DNA of 64,000 nucleotides from Pseudoalteromonas sp. H71 (GCF_001468485.1 NZ_LODI01000047.1:10960-74959); one strand, 5' to 3'; counted from the first letter of the stretch, positions 9,243-20,384 are shown. The notes: generated from the letters alone by a model not told the origin. Program-made: numbers and translations.

Positions 9243-10556
9243 CTACGGATAAAAACTTAGCATCAACGCAATAAACACCCCTGTTACAAATAGCTGCACT
9301 ACACAAAAACCCATAATATCTTTTGCTTTTAGGCCCGCTATAGCCAATACGGGTAGTGCCCAAAAAGGTTGAATTAAATTGGTCCACGCATCGCCCCATG
9401 CCACAGCCATAGCAACGCGCGATATATCGGCGCCCAGCTCTTGCGCTGCGGGTATAACAATAGGTGCTTGTACTGCCCATTGGCCGCCACCTGAGGGCAC
9501 AAACATATTAACGAGTCCTGCACTTATAAAGCTGTAAAATGGCAAGCTATCGGCATCTGCAATGGCAATAAAGCCTTGTGATATTTGTTGTGCTAACCCT
9601 GTATCGACCATGACCGCCATAATGCCAGCATAAAACGGAAACTGAATAACAATACCCGCACCACTTGGAATTGCTTGTTGTAAGCTATTAAGCACATTTT
9701 GAGGAGTTTGATGTAGCGTAATAGCTAAAAATAAAAACAGGGCAATTACACTATTGAGGTTTAAGCCACCACCAGAGATAAAAAAGTAATAGCCTAAGTA
9801 GGCAAGCCCTATTAAGCCAATGCCCATACCTAGTAGTTTGCTTTGCTCTAAATGTTGTGCAGGACGCGTTACATTACTTGCTGCAGGTGTACTGGTGTTC
9901 AATAGGTTTGGATCAATATAAATACTGTCGTTTTCACTGGGTAACATGTAGCGGTTTACTAATGGGACGATAATAAATAAACCAATCAGAATGGCAATAT
10001 TAAAGCCTGCAAATAAGGTTTGATCTGTACTAACAATACCCATACTTGCCTGTGAAAAGTGTCCTGGTGTTGCAATGGTTAGCGGGATTGAGCCTGCAAG
10101 ACCGCCATGCCATACAACAAAGCCAGTATAGGCACTAGCTACTAATAATCGATAATCAACACGGGTATGTTTTGCAATAGCTTTGGCAAACAACGCACCA
10201 ATAACAAGGCCAAATCCCCAGTTTAGCCAGCTCGCTAAAAGTGAAATCAAGGTAACCAATATAATTGCTTTAGGCGCGGTATTGGCTAAGGTTGCTAGTT
10301 TCTCTAATACTTTGCTAATGGGAGGTGTACTTGCCAGCATGTAGCCTGTAATAAGTACAAGCAGCATTTGCATAGCAAAGCTTAATAGGTTCCAAAATCC
10401 ATTGCCCCATGCTTGCAGTACATTAATACTGGTGAAAGGTGTAAATATACTGGCAGCGCAAAATGTAATAAGTGTAAGCAAAATTACAAATATAAATGGG
10501 TCGGGTAGGTAACGCTCAACCAGTTTTGTAAATGGGGTGGCTATTCTATTAAGCAT
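9243..10556 (-). CDS. AtoE-type short-chain fatty acid transporter
   Basis: A 437-residue polytopic membrane protein of the AtoE/short-chain fatty-acid transporter family. Recognisable segments are LVERYLPDPFIFVILLTLITF at the N-terminus, SWLNWGFGLVIGALFAK, VVWHGGLAGSIPLTIA and FVPSGGGQWAVQAPI, the family's glycine-rich signature. It should import short-chain fatty acids such as acetoacetate or butyrate. No beta-oxidation or ato genes are adjacent, so the actual substrate is inferred from family only. It is divergent from the potassium channel gene. Confidence 0.88.
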   Translation of the reverse strand: MLNRIATPFTKLVERYLPDPFIFVILLTLITFCAASIFTPFTSINVLQAWGNGFWNLLSFAMQMLLVLITGYMLASTPPISKVLEKLATLANTAPKAIILVTLISLLASWLNWGFGLVIGALFAKAIAKHTRVDYRLLVASAYTGFVVWHGGLAGSIPLTIATPGHFSQASMGIVSTDQTLFAGFNIAILIGLFIIVPLVNRYMLPSENDSIYIDPNLLNTSTPAASNVTRPAQHLEQSKLLGMGIGLIGLAYLGYYFFISGGGLNLNSVIALFLFLAITLHQTPQNVLNSLQQAIPSGAGIVIQFPFYAGIMAVMVDTGLAQQISQGFIAIADADSLPFYSFISAGLVNMFVPSGGGQWAVQAPIVIPAAQELGADISRVAMAVAWGDAWTNLIQPFWALPVLAIAGLKAKDIMGFCVVQLFVTGVFIALMLSFYP

Positions 10557-10734
10557 AAAAATACAGTTTAGTGTTTGTTTGTAGATTAATTAATCACGAA
10601 ATGTGGTTATGTGCAAATCACAATTAGTATTACAGGGGACAGTTTTATACTGTCTATACCTTAAACGTTGATTAAAACTAAGGCATACAGTAACGTACTG
10701 TTTATAGATAATTTAATAACAAAGATTTTGTATT

Positions 10735-11802
10735 ATGCCGGTGATATTTAAAAGGTTAGCGTTACTTGTGCGCGCTCATATTGATCAATTGAGCTGGCAA
10801 GCAGTGACCTTTGCAATTTTAACTCATATGCTCGTAACCTGGTTGCTACTGTATGTTGCTAATGAACAGGCATTAACCTCTATAACCACTTTTTTTTACT
10901 ATTACACAGTGACAACCTCAACAGTAGGGTATGGTGATTTTAGCCCGACAACAGAGCTTGGTCGGTGGGTGGTTGCTTTAATACAAATTCCGTTTGGTTT
11001 AGCTTTATTTGGTGTTTTGCTTGGAAAAGCAGGACAAACTGTTACTTACTTAATTAGGCACGCTATGACTGGTGATAAAGATTTTGCTCACAGTAATAAC
11101 CACATCATTATTTTTGGTTGGCACGATACCAGAACTAAAAAAATGATTGATTACATTTTGGCGGATACAAAACGCACTGAACGTCGTATTTTACTCGCGG
11201 TAACAGAGCAAATGGAACATCCGTTTTTAGCAAATGAGCAGGTTGATTTTGCGCGTCTTTCTAGCTTTACTGATTTAGCTGAGCTGGAGCGTGTAGCAAT
11301 CAGGCATGCCGATAAAGTAATTATTGATGGGCAAGACGACGACCAAACATTCACTACTGCGCTGCGTATTAGCCGCTTAGTAAAAGATGAGTGCCATATT
11401 AGTGCTCATTTTTTAGATGAAACTAAAGTCGATATGTTACTTGAACATTGTCAAAATATAGAATGTAGCAGCGCAAAGTCGGCTGAAATATTAGTTCGTT
11501 CTATGCAAGATCCCGGTTCTAGTCGAGTACAAGAAGAGCTGCTTTCTACATTACATGGTGATACACAATTTAGCTTAAAAGTCCCCAGTGGTTGTAAGGA
11601 AATGGAGTTTGGCACTTTATTTCATCATTTTAAAAAGCAGCACGACGCTATTTTGTTGGGTGTTGCACATAACTTGAGTGCTCAAAATATGGACTTAAAT
11701 CCACCTTTGGATTATAAAGTGAATGAAGGGGATATTCTTCACTATATTTCTGTTGAGCGTGTATTAAGCGGCGAAGTTGATTGGTCAAGCTTGGAAAAAT
11801 AA
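10735..11802 (+). CDS. Two-helix potassium channel with TrkA_N/RCK domain
   Basis: A 355-residue protein. The N-terminus has one pore module: TM1 (about 23-41), selectivity filter TVGYGD at residues 63-68, and TM2 (about 78-95). A cytosolic Rossmann RCK/TrkA_N domain follows (HIIIFGWHDTRTKKMIDYI, then D/E-rich beta strands), and the C-terminus resembles a second regulatory lobe. The domain order is like MthK-type K+ channels. The usual GxGxxG of TrkA_N is altered (FGWHDTR), so nucleotide binding may be lost or different. The stop overlaps the next start (TAATG), indicating coupling to the small membrane protein. Confidence 0.9.
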   Translation: MPVIFKRLALLVRAHIDQLSWQAVTFAILTHMLVTWLLLYVANEQALTSITTFFYYYTVTTSTVGYGDFSPTTELGRWVVALIQIPFGLALFGVLLGKAGQTVTYLIRHAMTGDKDFAHSNNHIIIFGWHDTRTKKMIDYILADTKRTERRILLAVTEQMEHPFLANEQVDFARLSSFTDLAELERVAIRHADKVIIDGQDDDQTFTTALRISRLVKDECHISAHFLDETKVDMLLEHCQNIECSSAKSAEILVRSMQDPGSSRVQEELLSTLHGDTQFSLKVPSGCKEMEFGTLFHHFKKQHDAILLGVAHNLSAQNMDLNPPLDYKVNEGDILHYISVERVLSGEVDWSSLEK

Positions 11803-12005
11803 TGAATGAAGTTATATTTTTAATTGTTATTTTAAGTGCGTACATTTTACCTGTGGTCATTGTATTAAACAGTAAACGTACTCAAGGCCACGAAAAAAAC
11901 GGTTGGCTTATTGGCATTATCTTTTTTTCGTGGTTAGGACTTATTATGTATTTTGCAATTGTGCCCAAGCACGGGCACAAAAAGAAAAAAGCAGTAAAAA
12001 AATAA
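11802..12005 (+). CDS. Small two-helix membrane protein coupled to the K+ channel gene
   Basis: A 67-residue product beginning at ATG 11802, which shares its A with the TAA stop of the channel gene. This start was chosen over an in-frame ATG 21 bases upstream inside the channel gene. It has two hydrophobic helices (about 3-23 and 35-54) and a lysine/histidine-rich tail (KHGHKKKKAVKK). I do not recognise a specific family. The tight coupling suggests a partner or accessory subunit of the channel, which is inference only. Confidence 0.6.
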   Translation: MNEVIFLIVILSAYILPVVIVLNSKRTQGHEKNGWLIGIIFFSWLGLIMYFAIVPKHGHKKKKAVKK

Positions 12006-12021
12006 GTACGGCGTTACAATT

Positions 12022-12483
12022 TTACGCTTTAGCCATATTCATAATTTCATTCCAATCATGCTCTGTTACGGGCATAACAGATAATCTTCCTGCTTTTTTT
12101 AGTGCTAGCTCAGTAATATTGTTGTTTGCTTTTATTGATTTTAAGCTCACAATTTTATTTAAATGTTGGTGGTAGGTTACGTCAACTACTACCCAGCGCG
12201 GGGCATCGCTAGTGGCTTTAGGGTCATAATAATCGCTATTTAGGTCAAATTGAGTAGGGTCTGGATAGGCTGAACTAGTTACCTTTGCTATACCCGCGAC
12301 GCCTACGTTTTTACAGCTCGAGTGATAAATCATCACTAAATCGCCTTCTTTAACATCATCACGCAAAAAGTTTCGGGCTTGGTAATTTCTTACACCTTCC
12401 CACATTGTTGTTTGATTAGTTGCGTGTTTTAGGTCGTCAATTGAAAAAGCATCGGGTTCAGTTTTAAACAGCCAGTAAGCCAT
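12022..12483 (-). CDS. EVE-domain protein
   Basis: A 153-residue protein consisting of one EVE (PUA-like) domain. It opens with YWLFKTEPDAFSIDDL and contains WEGVRNYQARNFLRD, VMIYHSS and GVAGIAKV, all characteristic of the family that includes human THYN1. EVE domains bind modified bases in nucleic acids, and many stand-alone bacterial copies are of unknown role. AGGAA precedes the start codon. It is convergent with the small membrane gene and divergent from tesB. Confidence 0.9.
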   Translation of the reverse strand: MAYWLFKTEPDAFSIDDLKHATNQTTMWEGVRNYQARNFLRDDVKEGDLVMIYHSSCKNVGVAGIAKVTSSAYPDPTQFDLNSDYYDPKATSDAPRWVVVDVTYHQHLNKIVSLKSIKANNNITELALKKAGRLSVMPVTEHDWNEIMNMAKA

Positions 12484-12560
12484 AGTTGTATTCCTAACAA
12501 AGATTTACATAGTTGTAGTCTATAGTATCATTAAGTTATTAGGGAATTGAGGAACATATA

Positions 12561-13418
12561 ATGAGCCAAGTTTTAGATGATTTATTATCGTTATTAACAC
12601 TTGAAGAAATAGAGCAAGGGTTATACCGAGGGCAAAGCCAAGATTTGGGTTTTAGAGCTGTTTTTGGTGGTCAGGTTATGGGGCAAGCGCTTTCAGCTGC
12701 AAAGGAAACCCTACCGGCTGGACGTATTGTTCACTCATTACATTCTTACTTTTTGCGCCCAGGGGATGCTGCTAAACCTATAGTGTACGATGTTGAAACT
12801 ATTCGCGATGGCAAAAGCTTTAGTACCCGCCGTGTAAGTGCTATTCAATACGGTAAGCCTATTTTTTATATGACTGCATCTTTTCAAGCGGTTGAAGACG
12901 GACTATCACATCAGGCAACGATGCCAGATGTACCGCAACCGGAAGAGCTTCGTTCGTCACTTGAGTTTTATCAAGAAAATGCTGAGCATATACCCGAGGT
13001 GATCCGTAATAAATTTATTCGCGAAATGCCTATTGAAATGCGCCCTGTGACATTTCATAACCCCTTTAAACCAGAAGCAATTGAACCAGTTAAACATATT
13101 TGGTTTAGAGCGAATGGGGATATGCCCGATGATCAGCGTATTCATAATTACCTATTGGCTTATGCATCTGATTTTGAGTTTTTACCAACTGCATTACAGC
13201 CCCATGGCGTGTCGTTTATGCAGCCAAATATGCAGGTTGCAACGATTGACCATGCAATGTGGTTTCATCGCTCGTTTCGATTAGATGACTGGATTTTATA
13301 TACCATAGACAGCCCGAGTGCGAGCTCAGGCAGAGGGTTGGTAAGAGGGCAGTTTTTTGATCGCCAAGGCAACTTGGTTGCCTCAACAATTCAAGAAGGG
13401 GTTATGCGTCAGCGCTAA
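12561..13418 (+). CDS. tesB: Acyl-CoA thioesterase II
   Basis: A 285-residue double-hotdog thioesterase hydrolysing acyl-CoA to free fatty acid and CoA in the cytosol. It matches E. coli TesB in length and motifs: [43 protein letters not shown] (catalytic Asp region) and the C-terminal STIQEGVMR (catalytic Gln region). GAGG lies before the start. It is convergent with plsB, so two lipid-metabolism genes end facing each other with only 18 bases between. Confidence 0.95.
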   Translation: MSQVLDDLLSLLTLEEIEQGLYRGQSQDLGFRAVFGGQVMGQALSAAKETLPAGRIVHSLHSYFLRPGDAAKPIVYDVETIRDGKSFSTRRVSAIQYGKPIFYMTASFQAVEDGLSHQATMPDVPQPEELRSSLEFYQENAEHIPEVIRNKFIREMPIEMRPVTFHNPFKPEAIEPVKHIWFRANGDMPDDQRIHNYLLAYASDFEFLPTALQPHGVSFMQPNMQVATIDHAMWFHRSFRLDDWILYTIDSPSASSGRGLVRGQFFDRQGNLVASTIQEGVMRQR

Positions 13419-13436
13419 CCCTATCTTTTATAGTGA

Positions 13437-15875
13437 CTAGTTACACTGGTCTTGAACAATGTCGCTAATCGATTGCCATATGCGGGCAGGTAGCAATGTT
13501 TTAAGTTGTGAATAGGTTTCGCATAATTGCGTACTGCCCACCAAGCCATTATCGCCCTCTGTAACCAGCCCTTCACCACGTAAGTTATCGATAAAACCAA
13601 CAAGTACCTTTTTATCAAAAAACTCTGGTGTTTTAATGCCATGTAACGTGCCTAAACGCTGGGCTAATACTTGGCTTTCACGTTCAAGCTCTGCTTTTTC
13701 TATTCCATCACTCGTTTGTATAAAACCAATAACAATAGCATAACGTTGCAGGGTAAAGCTGAGTGCTCGCCCTAGCATTTCTAATTTTGCTAAACAATCG
13801 TTAGTGTTGGTGATATGTATATTGTCACCATCAAATTCAATTAAATTTTGGTCAGCAAAGTTCGCTAAAATACGAGTGATATAGTTTTCATCAAGGGGCT
13901 GTAAATACCACTCCTTGGCAAATAGCGGATAAAACGAATGTACTAATTGTTCGCATTGCTTAATCGTTGTTGTGTGCTGCTTGAATAAGTGCAATGCCAG
14001 TAAGCTAGGTACCGCAAATAGGTGCAAAATATTATTTCGGTAGTAGTTAAAAAGTGTTTTTTCTTTATCGCTAATGGCAATAATCTCGCCAAACTCATCG
14101 CTTATCACATCAAATTTATTAAGTTTTAAAGCGTGCGTAAGTAGTTGCTCCGGTGTTTCGTCTGGCGTGGTTACTTTATCGCTATAACTGGCATCACGCT
14201 GCAAGCGTAAGTAAAAATCGAGCTGGGCTAATAGCTTTGGTTTACTTAATGCGTGCTTGTCGTTTACTAGCAATACCATCGCTAATAAGTTAACAGCATT
14301 TAATGCAGCTGCATTATTAATTTTAACCATAACTTGGTCTGCTAAAGCTGCGACTTGCGGCCCTAACCACTGAGGTTTTTGTACGTCAGTTGGGTGAATC
14401 GCGTCGCGCCAGTCGGGTTGGTTATCGTTTAAATATTGATTAACCGAAATAGGATCGCCGAAATTAAGGTAACCACGGCCATAGTTTTTAAGGTTTTTTA
14501 TCGCTTTAAAAATACCAAATATTGACTCGCCTTTTTTATCTTTTCCAGCAAGCTCTTTAAGGTACGTATTTATTTCCATCACATGTTCGTAGCCAATATA
14601 TACAGGGACTATCGATACCGGTCGATCAATACCACGTAGCATTGCTTGAAAGGTCATTGCAAGCATACCTGTTTTAGGAGGTAACAAACGCCCAGTTCGG
14701 CTACGTCCACCTTCTGTATAAAACTTAACAGAGTAACCTTTAATAAATAACTGGCTCAAATATTCTTTAAAAATAGCAGAGTACAGTTTATTACCTGCAA
14801 ATGAGCGGCGAATAAAAAACGCACCAGAGCGGCGGAATATACCGCCTGCTGGGAAAAAGTTAAGGTTAACGCCTGCGGCAATATGTGGCGGCACTAAACC
14901 TAAATGGTAAATAGAGTAGGTAAGAAGCAAGTAGTCCATGTGGCTACGATGACAAGGCATGTAAATAATTTCATGTCCTTTATTTGTTAGCTCATGCAAT
15001 TGCTCTGTGTGTTTTATGTGTATGCCGTTGTATAGCTTATTCCAAAGCCATGTTAAAAAGCGATCAGCAACGCGGATCATAGCTTCAGAATAGTTTGCGG
15101 CTATTTCATCAAGTAGCTTAAGCGCATTTTGACGTGCTTCGGTTTGGCTAATATTTTTAGCCTTTGCTTCATCCTGAATGGCTTTTTTAATGGTAGGAGA
15201 GGCCAATAGTGAATTAAAGAGCTGCTCGCGTGATGGCATTTTAGGGCCAGTGGCTGCCAGTTTTTGACGCTTAAAGTGAACCCGGGCAACACGTAGTAAT
15301 TTTTGTGGTAGCTCATTTACATCGGCTTTTTCATTTACAATAAGTGATAAGTCGAGAGGTTGACTAAAGCGAATAAAGTTATCGCGACCAGAAAATAACA
15401 CCACAAAAAATTTTCTAAACCAGCTTGGTGTAACCGAGTGCGTTATTAAAGTACGTAATCCTGGTTTTTCTTTACCTGGGTCGCGCCCCCATAAAATAGT
15501 TGCCGGTATCACTTGTACATTTTTTTGGCCACTATTTATAAGGTGGTCAATTATTTGTTTGCCTTGTGCCAGCGCGTTAGTCGGTTTTGCTGTATCACCA
15601 AATAAAGGTGGTGGATTTTTAATACCAATAAATCGATCTAAATGCTCATCACCTAATATTTGCTCTTCAGTTGGACTGGGCAACCCATGTTTTTTACAAG
15701 CATGAGCAAGCGCTGCAAGATCAAAACGAGAATTTAAACGCACTATATAAAATGTAGGGTAATCAGGATTTAAATCGTACTGTTTAATAGGGTTTTCTGG
15801 GAGGACTTTGCTTTTTACAAATAAGCGACTAAATCCAGCAGATAAAACGTTTAAACAATAATTAAAAATACGCAT
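13437..15875 (-). CDS. plsB: Glycerol-3-phosphate O-acyltransferase
   Basis: An 812-residue inner-membrane-associated enzyme catalysing the first acylation of sn-glycerol-3-phosphate in phospholipid synthesis. The acyltransferase blocks are all present in order: HRSHMDYLL (HX4D), GGIFRRSGAFFIRR, FYTEGGRSRTGRLLPPKTGML and VSIVPVYIGYE. The length fits the long PlsB form (E. coli 807). The start is preceded by GGTGAG. It is transcribed away from the S10 operon. Confidence 0.96.
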   Translation of the reverse strand: MRIFNYCLNVLSAGFSRLFVKSKVLPENPIKQYDLNPDYPTFYIVRLNSRFDLAALAHACKKHGLPSPTEEQILGDEHLDRFIGIKNPPPLFGDTAKPTNALAQGKQIIDHLINSGQKNVQVIPATILWGRDPGKEKPGLRTLITHSVTPSWFRKFFVVLFSGRDNFIRFSQPLDLSLIVNEKADVNELPQKLLRVARVHFKRQKLAATGPKMPSREQLFNSLLASPTIKKAIQDEAKAKNISQTEARQNALKLLDEIAANYSEAMIRVADRFLTWLWNKLYNGIHIKHTEQLHELTNKGHEIIYMPCHRSHMDYLLLTYSIYHLGLVPPHIAAGVNLNFFPAGGIFRRSGAFFIRRSFAGNKLYSAIFKEYLSQLFIKGYSVKFYTEGGRSRTGRLLPPKTGMLAMTFQAMLRGIDRPVSIVPVYIGYEHVMEINTYLKELAGKDKKGESIFGIFKAIKNLKNYGRGYLNFGDPISVNQYLNDNQPDWRDAIHPTDVQKPQWLGPQVAALADQVMVKINNAAALNAVNLLAMVLLVNDKHALSKPKLLAQLDFYLRLQRDASYSDKVTTPDETPEQLLTHALKLNKFDVISDEFGEIIAISDKEKTLFNYYRNNILHLFAVPSLLALHLFKQHTTTIKQCEQLVHSFYPLFAKEWYLQPLDENYITRILANFADQNLIEFDGDNIHITNTNDCLAKLEMLGRALSFTLQRYAIVIGFIQTSDGIEKAELERESQVLAQRLGTLHGIKTPEFFDKKVLVGFIDNLRGEGLVTEGDNGLVGSTQLCETYSQLKTLLPARIWQSISDIVQDQCN

Positions 15876-16079
15876 CGACTCACCATATTGAGGGTGTTAA
15901 AAAGCAAAATTAGCGTGATAGGATATCATATTATCTAAAAAATCGCTTCTTTACGAAATGAGATTAGTTAATGCTGCTATTGACCCGCATTGAAAAATTT
16001 AGTTCCAGTATAATCATATAATAGAAGCAGGCACTTATTTAAACGAATTAATCACTCATAGATTGTTTTGAATTAGTTG

Positions 16080-16107
16080 TTGCATTTATCACCAATACCT
16101 CTATAAT
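16080..16107 (+). promoter_or_regulatory. Probable sigma-70 promoter of the S10 operon
   Basis: A perfect -10 TATAAT at 16102-16107 with TTGCAT at 16080-16085, spacer 16 bases. It lies about 190 bases before rpsJ, leaving room for the long structured leader. The -35 match is only moderate. Confidence 0.6.
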
Positions 16108-16150
16108 ACGCAGGCTTTCAAAATTCCCCCGGGAACTAGGAAGGATAAAT

Positions 16151-16260
16151 TAAGCTTGGATTTCAAGCTAATAAACAGGAGTTCCGATTTGGAACTCAAC
16201 GTAGATATAATCAAACAGCCGGCATCTTAATTATTAAGATTGTTTCGGTCGTTTTTTTAT
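16151..16260 (+). promoter_or_regulatory. S10 operon leader with three hairpins and a U-run (candidate L4 autoregulatory attenuator)
   Basis: Three stems lie in a row. AGCTTG/CAAGCT is at 16153-16169, GAGTTCC/GGAACTC at 16179-16197, and ATCTTA/TAAGAT at 16224-16240, the last inside an outer GCCG/CGGT pair and followed by seven T residues at 16252-16258. In E. coli, ribosomal protein L4 binds the S10 leader and causes termination at the last U-tailed hairpin as well as translational repression. The arrangement here fits that scheme, but I cannot confirm L4 binding from sequence. rplD (L4) is third in this operon. Confidence 0.65.
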
Positions 16261-16270
16261 GCTCTTTTAA

Positions 16271-16606
<336 letters not shown>

Positions 16607-16633
16607 TCGGAAGATTAGAGAGGTTTTAGGAAA

Positions 16634-17269
16634 ATGGCATTAGGTCTAGTCGGTCGTAAAGTGGGTATGACACGAATCTTCACTGAAGATGGTGTATCTA
16701 TCCCTGTGACAGTTATTGAAGCGACACCTAACCGCATTGCTCAGATCAAATCTGACGCAACAGACGGTTATAACGCGCTTCAAGTAACCGCAGGCACTAA
16801 AAAAGCAAGTCGTGTAAACAAAGCTTCAGCGGGTCACTTCGCTAAAGCTGGCGTTGAAGCGGGTCGCGGTCTGTGGGAATTCCGCCTTAACGGTGGTGAA
16901 GGCGATTTTGAAGTAGGCGCAGAGCTTACTGTTGAGTTATTCAACGAAATCAACAAGGTTGACGTAACCGGTACTTCTAAAGGTAAAGGTTTCCAAGGTG
17001 GTGTTAAGCGCTGGAATTTCAGCATGCAAGACGCTACACATGGTAACTCTCTATCTCACCGTGCTCCTGGTTCAATCGGTCAAAACCAATCACCTGGTAA
17101 GGTGTTTAAAGGTAAGAAAATGGCCGGTCATATGGGTGCTGAGCGTGTAACGACTCAAAACTTAGAACTAGTTCGCGTTGACGCTGAGCGTAACTTGCTT
17201 TTAGTGAAAGGTGCAGTACCTGGATCTATCGGCGGTGACGTTATCGTTAAACCAGCTGTTAAAGCATAA
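16634..17269 (+). CDS. rplC: 50S ribosomal protein L3
   Basis: A 211-residue L3 beginning [20 protein letters not shown] and containing [11 protein letters not shown] and the conserved [20 protein letters not shown] loop that reaches the peptidyl transferase centre. The conserved glutamine in this loop is the site methylated by PrmB in relatives. AGGTTTTAGGAAA precedes the start. Confidence 0.98.
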   Translation: MALGLVGRKVGMTRIFTEDGVSIPVTVIEATPNRIAQIKSDATDGYNALQVTAGTKKASRVNKASAGHFAKAGVEAGRGLWEFRLNGGEGDFEVGAELTVELFNEINKVDVTGTSKGKGFQGGVKRWNFSMQDATHGNSLSHRAPGSIGQNQSPGKVFKGKKMAGHMGAERVTTQNLELVRVDAERNLLLVKGAVPGSIGGDVIVKPAVKA

Positions 17270-17286
17270 GTCCTGGAGATTTAGTG

Positions 17287-17892
17287 ATGGAATTAGCAAT
17301 CAAAGACGCTTCTGGCGCTCTTGAAGTTTCTGAAGCTACTTTTGGACGTGAGTTTAACGAAGCATTAGTACACCAAGTAGTTGTTGCTTACGCAGCAGGT
17401 GCTCGTCAAGGTACTCGTGCTCAGAAGACACGTTCTGAAGTAAGCGGTGGTGGTAAAAAACCATGGGCTCAAAAAGGTACTGGCCGTGCACGTGCTGGTA
17501 CAATCCGTAGTCCAATTTGGCGTTCAGGTGGCGTTAGCTTCGCAGCTAAACCACAAGACCACAGCCAAAAAGTAAACCGTAAAATGTACCGTGGTGCGAT
17601 CAAAAGCATCCTATCTGAACTAGTTCGTCAAGAGCGTTTAATCGTTGTTGAGAGTTTTGGTCTTGAAGCACCAAAAACTAAAGATCTAGTAGCTAAGCTA
17701 AAAGAGCTTGAGCTTAAAGATGTACTTATCGTGACTGAAGAAGTAGATGAAAATCTTTTCTTATCAGCACGTAACCTTTATAAGGTTGACACGCGTGATG
17801 TAGCTGGTATCGATCCTGTAAGCTTAATTGCTTTCGACAAGGTACTTATTACAGCCGCTGCTGTTAAGCAACTTGAGGAGGCGCTAGCATGA
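17287..17892 (+). CDS. rplD: 50S ribosomal protein L4
   Basis: A 201-residue L4 with the exit-tunnel loop ([18 protein letters not shown]) and the C-terminal [24 protein letters not shown] 17287 was chosen because GGAGA is well spaced before it; a GTG three bases upstream is also in frame. In E. coli L4 is also the repressor of its own operon through the leader RNA. Its stop overlaps the rplW start (ATGA). Confidence 0.97.
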   Translation: MELAIKDASGALEVSEATFGREFNEALVHQVVVAYAAGARQGTRAQKTRSEVSGGGKKPWAQKGTGRARAGTIRSPIWRSGGVSFAAKPQDHSQKVNRKMYRGAIKSILSELVRQERLIVVESFGLEAPKTKDLVAKLKELELKDVLIVTEEVDENLFLSARNLYKVDTRDVAGIDPVSLIAFDKVLITAAAVKQLEEALA

Positions 17893-18191
17893 TCCGTGAA
17901 GAACGTCTTTTAAAAGTGATCCTTGCTCCACACATCTCTGAAAAAAGCACAATTGCTGCTGAAGAAAACAACACGATTGTTTTCAAAGTAGTAAATGACG
18001 CAACTAAAGCTGAAATTAAAGCAGCAGTTGAGAAGCTTTTTGAAGTAGAAGTAACGGGTGTTCGCACACTTAACGTTAAGGGTAAAACAAAACGTACTGG
18101 CATGCGTTTCGGTCGTCGTAGCGACTGGAAGAAAGCTTACGTTACTCTTAAAGAAGGCAGCGAGCTAGACTTTGTCGGCGGCGCCGAGTAA
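17889..18191 (+). CDS. rplW: 50S ribosomal protein L23
   Basis: A 100-residue L23, which sits at the tunnel exit and docks trigger factor and SRP. Recognised from [20 protein letters not shown] and [24 protein letters not shown]. Translationally coupled to rplD through an ATGA overlap. Confidence 0.97.
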   Translation: MIREERLLKVILAPHISEKSTIAAEENNTIVFKVVNDATKAEIKAAVEKLFEVEVTGVRTLNVKGKTKRTGMRFGRRSDWKKAYVTLKEGSELDFVGGAE

Positions 18192-18206
18192 TAAGGGGAT
18201 AGAATT

Positions 18207-19031
18207 ATGGCACTTCAAAAGTGTAAGCCTACTTCTGCGGGTCGTCGTCACCTAGTTAAAGTGGTTAACTCTGATTTACATAAGGGTAAGCCATACGCAC
18301 CACTTTTAGAGAAAAACTCTAAATCAGGTGGTCGTAATAACAATGGTCGTATTACGGTTCGTCATATCGGTGGTGGTCATAAACATCATTACCGTTTAAT
18401 CGATTTTAAACGTACTAAAGATGGCATTCCAGCTACTGTTGAACGTTTAGAATACGATCCAAATCGTAGCGCAAACATCGCTCTTGTATTATATGCAGAC
18501 GGTGAGCGTCGTTACATTATCGCACCTAAAGGCTTAAAAGCTGGTGATGCAATCCAGTCTGGTGTTGATGCACCAATCAAAGCTGGTAATGCACTACCAA
18601 TGCGTAATATGCCTGTAGGTTCGACTGTTCACAACGTAGAATTAAAACCAGGTAAAGGTGCACAAATCGCACGTTCTGCTGGTGCTTACGTTCAAATTCT
18701 TGCACGTGATGGTCAGTATGTAACATTACGTCTTCGTTCAGGCGAAGTACGTAAAGTTGAAGCTGATTGTCGTGCTACACTTGGTGAAGTTGGCAATGCT
18801 GAGCATATGCTTCGTTCACTTGGTAAAGCAGGTGCAAACCGCTGGCGTGGTATTCGTCCGACAGTTCGTGGTGTTGCCATGAACCCGGTTGATCACCCAC
18901 ACGGTGGTGGTGAAGGTCGTACTTCTGGTGGTCGTCATCCTGTGTCTCCATGGGGTAAGCCGACTAAGGGTGCGAAGACGCGTAAGAACAAGCGTACGGA
19001 TAAATTTATAGTACGTCGTCGTACTAAGTAA
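18207..19031 (+). CDS. rplB: 50S ribosomal protein L2
   Basis: A 274-residue L2 with [20 protein letters not shown], the [20 protein letters not shown] basic region and the catalytic-centre-proximal [20 protein letters not shown] containing the conserved histidine. It binds 23S rRNA and is needed for subunit association. Fifteen bases separate it from rplW. Confidence 0.98.
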   Translation: MALQKCKPTSAGRRHLVKVVNSDLHKGKPYAPLLEKNSKSGGRNNNGRITVRHIGGGHKHHYRLIDFKRTKDGIPATVERLEYDPNRSANIALVLYADGERRYIIAPKGLKAGDAIQSGVDAPIKAGNALPMRNMPVGSTVHNVELKPGKGAQIARSAGAYVQILARDGQYVTLRLRSGEVRKVEADCRATLGEVGNAEHMLRSLGKAGANRWRGIRPTVRGVAMNPVDHPHGGGEGRTSGGRHPVSPWGKPTKGAKTRKNKRTDKFIVRRRTK

Positions 19032-19037
19032 TATTGA

Positions 19038-19325
<288 letters not shown>

Positions 19326-19338
19326 GAGGGGAAGATAA

Positions 19339-19671
19339 ATGCAAGCATTAGCTAAACATAAATTCGCCTCTGGTTCGGCGCAAAAAGCACGTCTAGTTGC
19401 AGATCAGATCCGCGGGTTACCTGTCGATCGCGCACTAGAAATCCTGGCGTACAGCCCGAAAAAAGCGGCTGTATTAGTTAAGAAAGTACTTGAGTCTGCT
19501 ATTGCTAACGCAGAGCATAACGAAGGTGCTGACATTGATGAGCTTCGTGTAACTACGATCTTTGTGGACGATGGTCCTACAATGAAACGTATTATGCCTC
19601 GTGCTAAAGGACGCGCAGACCGCATCCTTAAGCGTACAAGCCATATCACTGTTATGGTTTCAGATAGCTAG
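19339..19671 (+). CDS. rplV: 50S ribosomal protein L22
   Basis: A 110-residue L22, whose long beta-hairpin lines the exit tunnel (macrolide-site neighbour). Recognised from [20 protein letters not shown] and the hairpin [21 protein letters not shown] purine-rich site (GAGGGGAAG) lies before the start. Confidence 0.98.
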   Translation: MQALAKHKFASGSAQKARLVADQIRGLPVDRALEILAYSPKKAAVLVKKVLESAIANAEHNEGADIDELRVTTIFVDDGPTMKRIMPRAKGRADRILKRTSHITVMVSDS

Positions 19672-19682
19672 GAGTATAAGTA

Positions 19683-20384
19683 ATGGGACAAAAAGTTCAT
19701 CCTACTGGTATTCGCCTAGGTATATCTAAACCTTGGGTTTCTACCTGGTACGCGAGTTCTAAAGATTTCTCTGATCAGCTTTTTGGCGATCACAAAGTTC
19801 GTGCATTCCTTACAAAGGAATTAAAAACGGCTTCTGTGTCTAAAATCGTTATTGAGCGTCCAGCAAAATCAATCCGCGTAACAATCCACACGGCTCGTCC
19901 GGGTGTTGTTATCGGTAAAAAAGGCGAAGACGTAGAAAAATTACGTCAAGCAGTAACTAAAATCGCTGGTGTACCTGCTCAGATTAATATCTCTGAAGTA
20001 CGTAAGCCAGAACTTGATGCACAACTAGTAGCAGACGGCATTGCCTCTCAGCTAGAGCGTCGTGTTATGTTCCGTCGCGCTATGAAGCGTTCGGTACAAA
20101 ATGCAATGCGCATCGGTTCAAAAGGGATTAAAGTTGAAGTTAGCGGTCGTCTTGGCGGCGCAGAAATCGCACGTTCAGAATGGTATCGTGAAGGTCGTGT
20201 ACCTCTACATACTCTTCGTGCTGATATCGACTACGCAACTTCTGAAGCCTTAACCACTTATGGTATCATTGGTGTTAAAGTTTGGATCTTCAAAGGCGAA
20301 GTTATTGGTGGTTTACCACTAGTACAAGAGCAAGAGAAGCCAGCTAAACGCGCGCCAAAGAAAGCCAAGAAAAGTGCTAAGTAG
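19683..20384 (+). CDS. rpsC: 30S ribosomal protein S3
   Basis: A 233-residue S3 with [14 protein letters not shown], a KH domain ([16 protein letters not shown], GxxG at IGKKGE) and a basic C-terminal tail ([14 protein letters not shown]). It forms part of the mRNA entry channel and helicase activity of the ribosome. Confidence 0.98.
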   Translation: MGQKVHPTGIRLGISKPWVSTWYASSKDFSDQLFGDHKVRAFLTKELKTASVSKIVIERPAKSIRVTIHTARPGVVIGKKGEDVEKLRQAVTKIAGVPAQINISEVRKPELDAQLVADGIASQLERRVMFRRAMKRSVQNAMRIGSKGIKVEVSGRLGGAEIARSEWYREGRVPLHTLRADIDYATSEALTTYGIIGVKVWIFKGEVIGGLPLVQEQEKPAKRAPKKAKKSAK

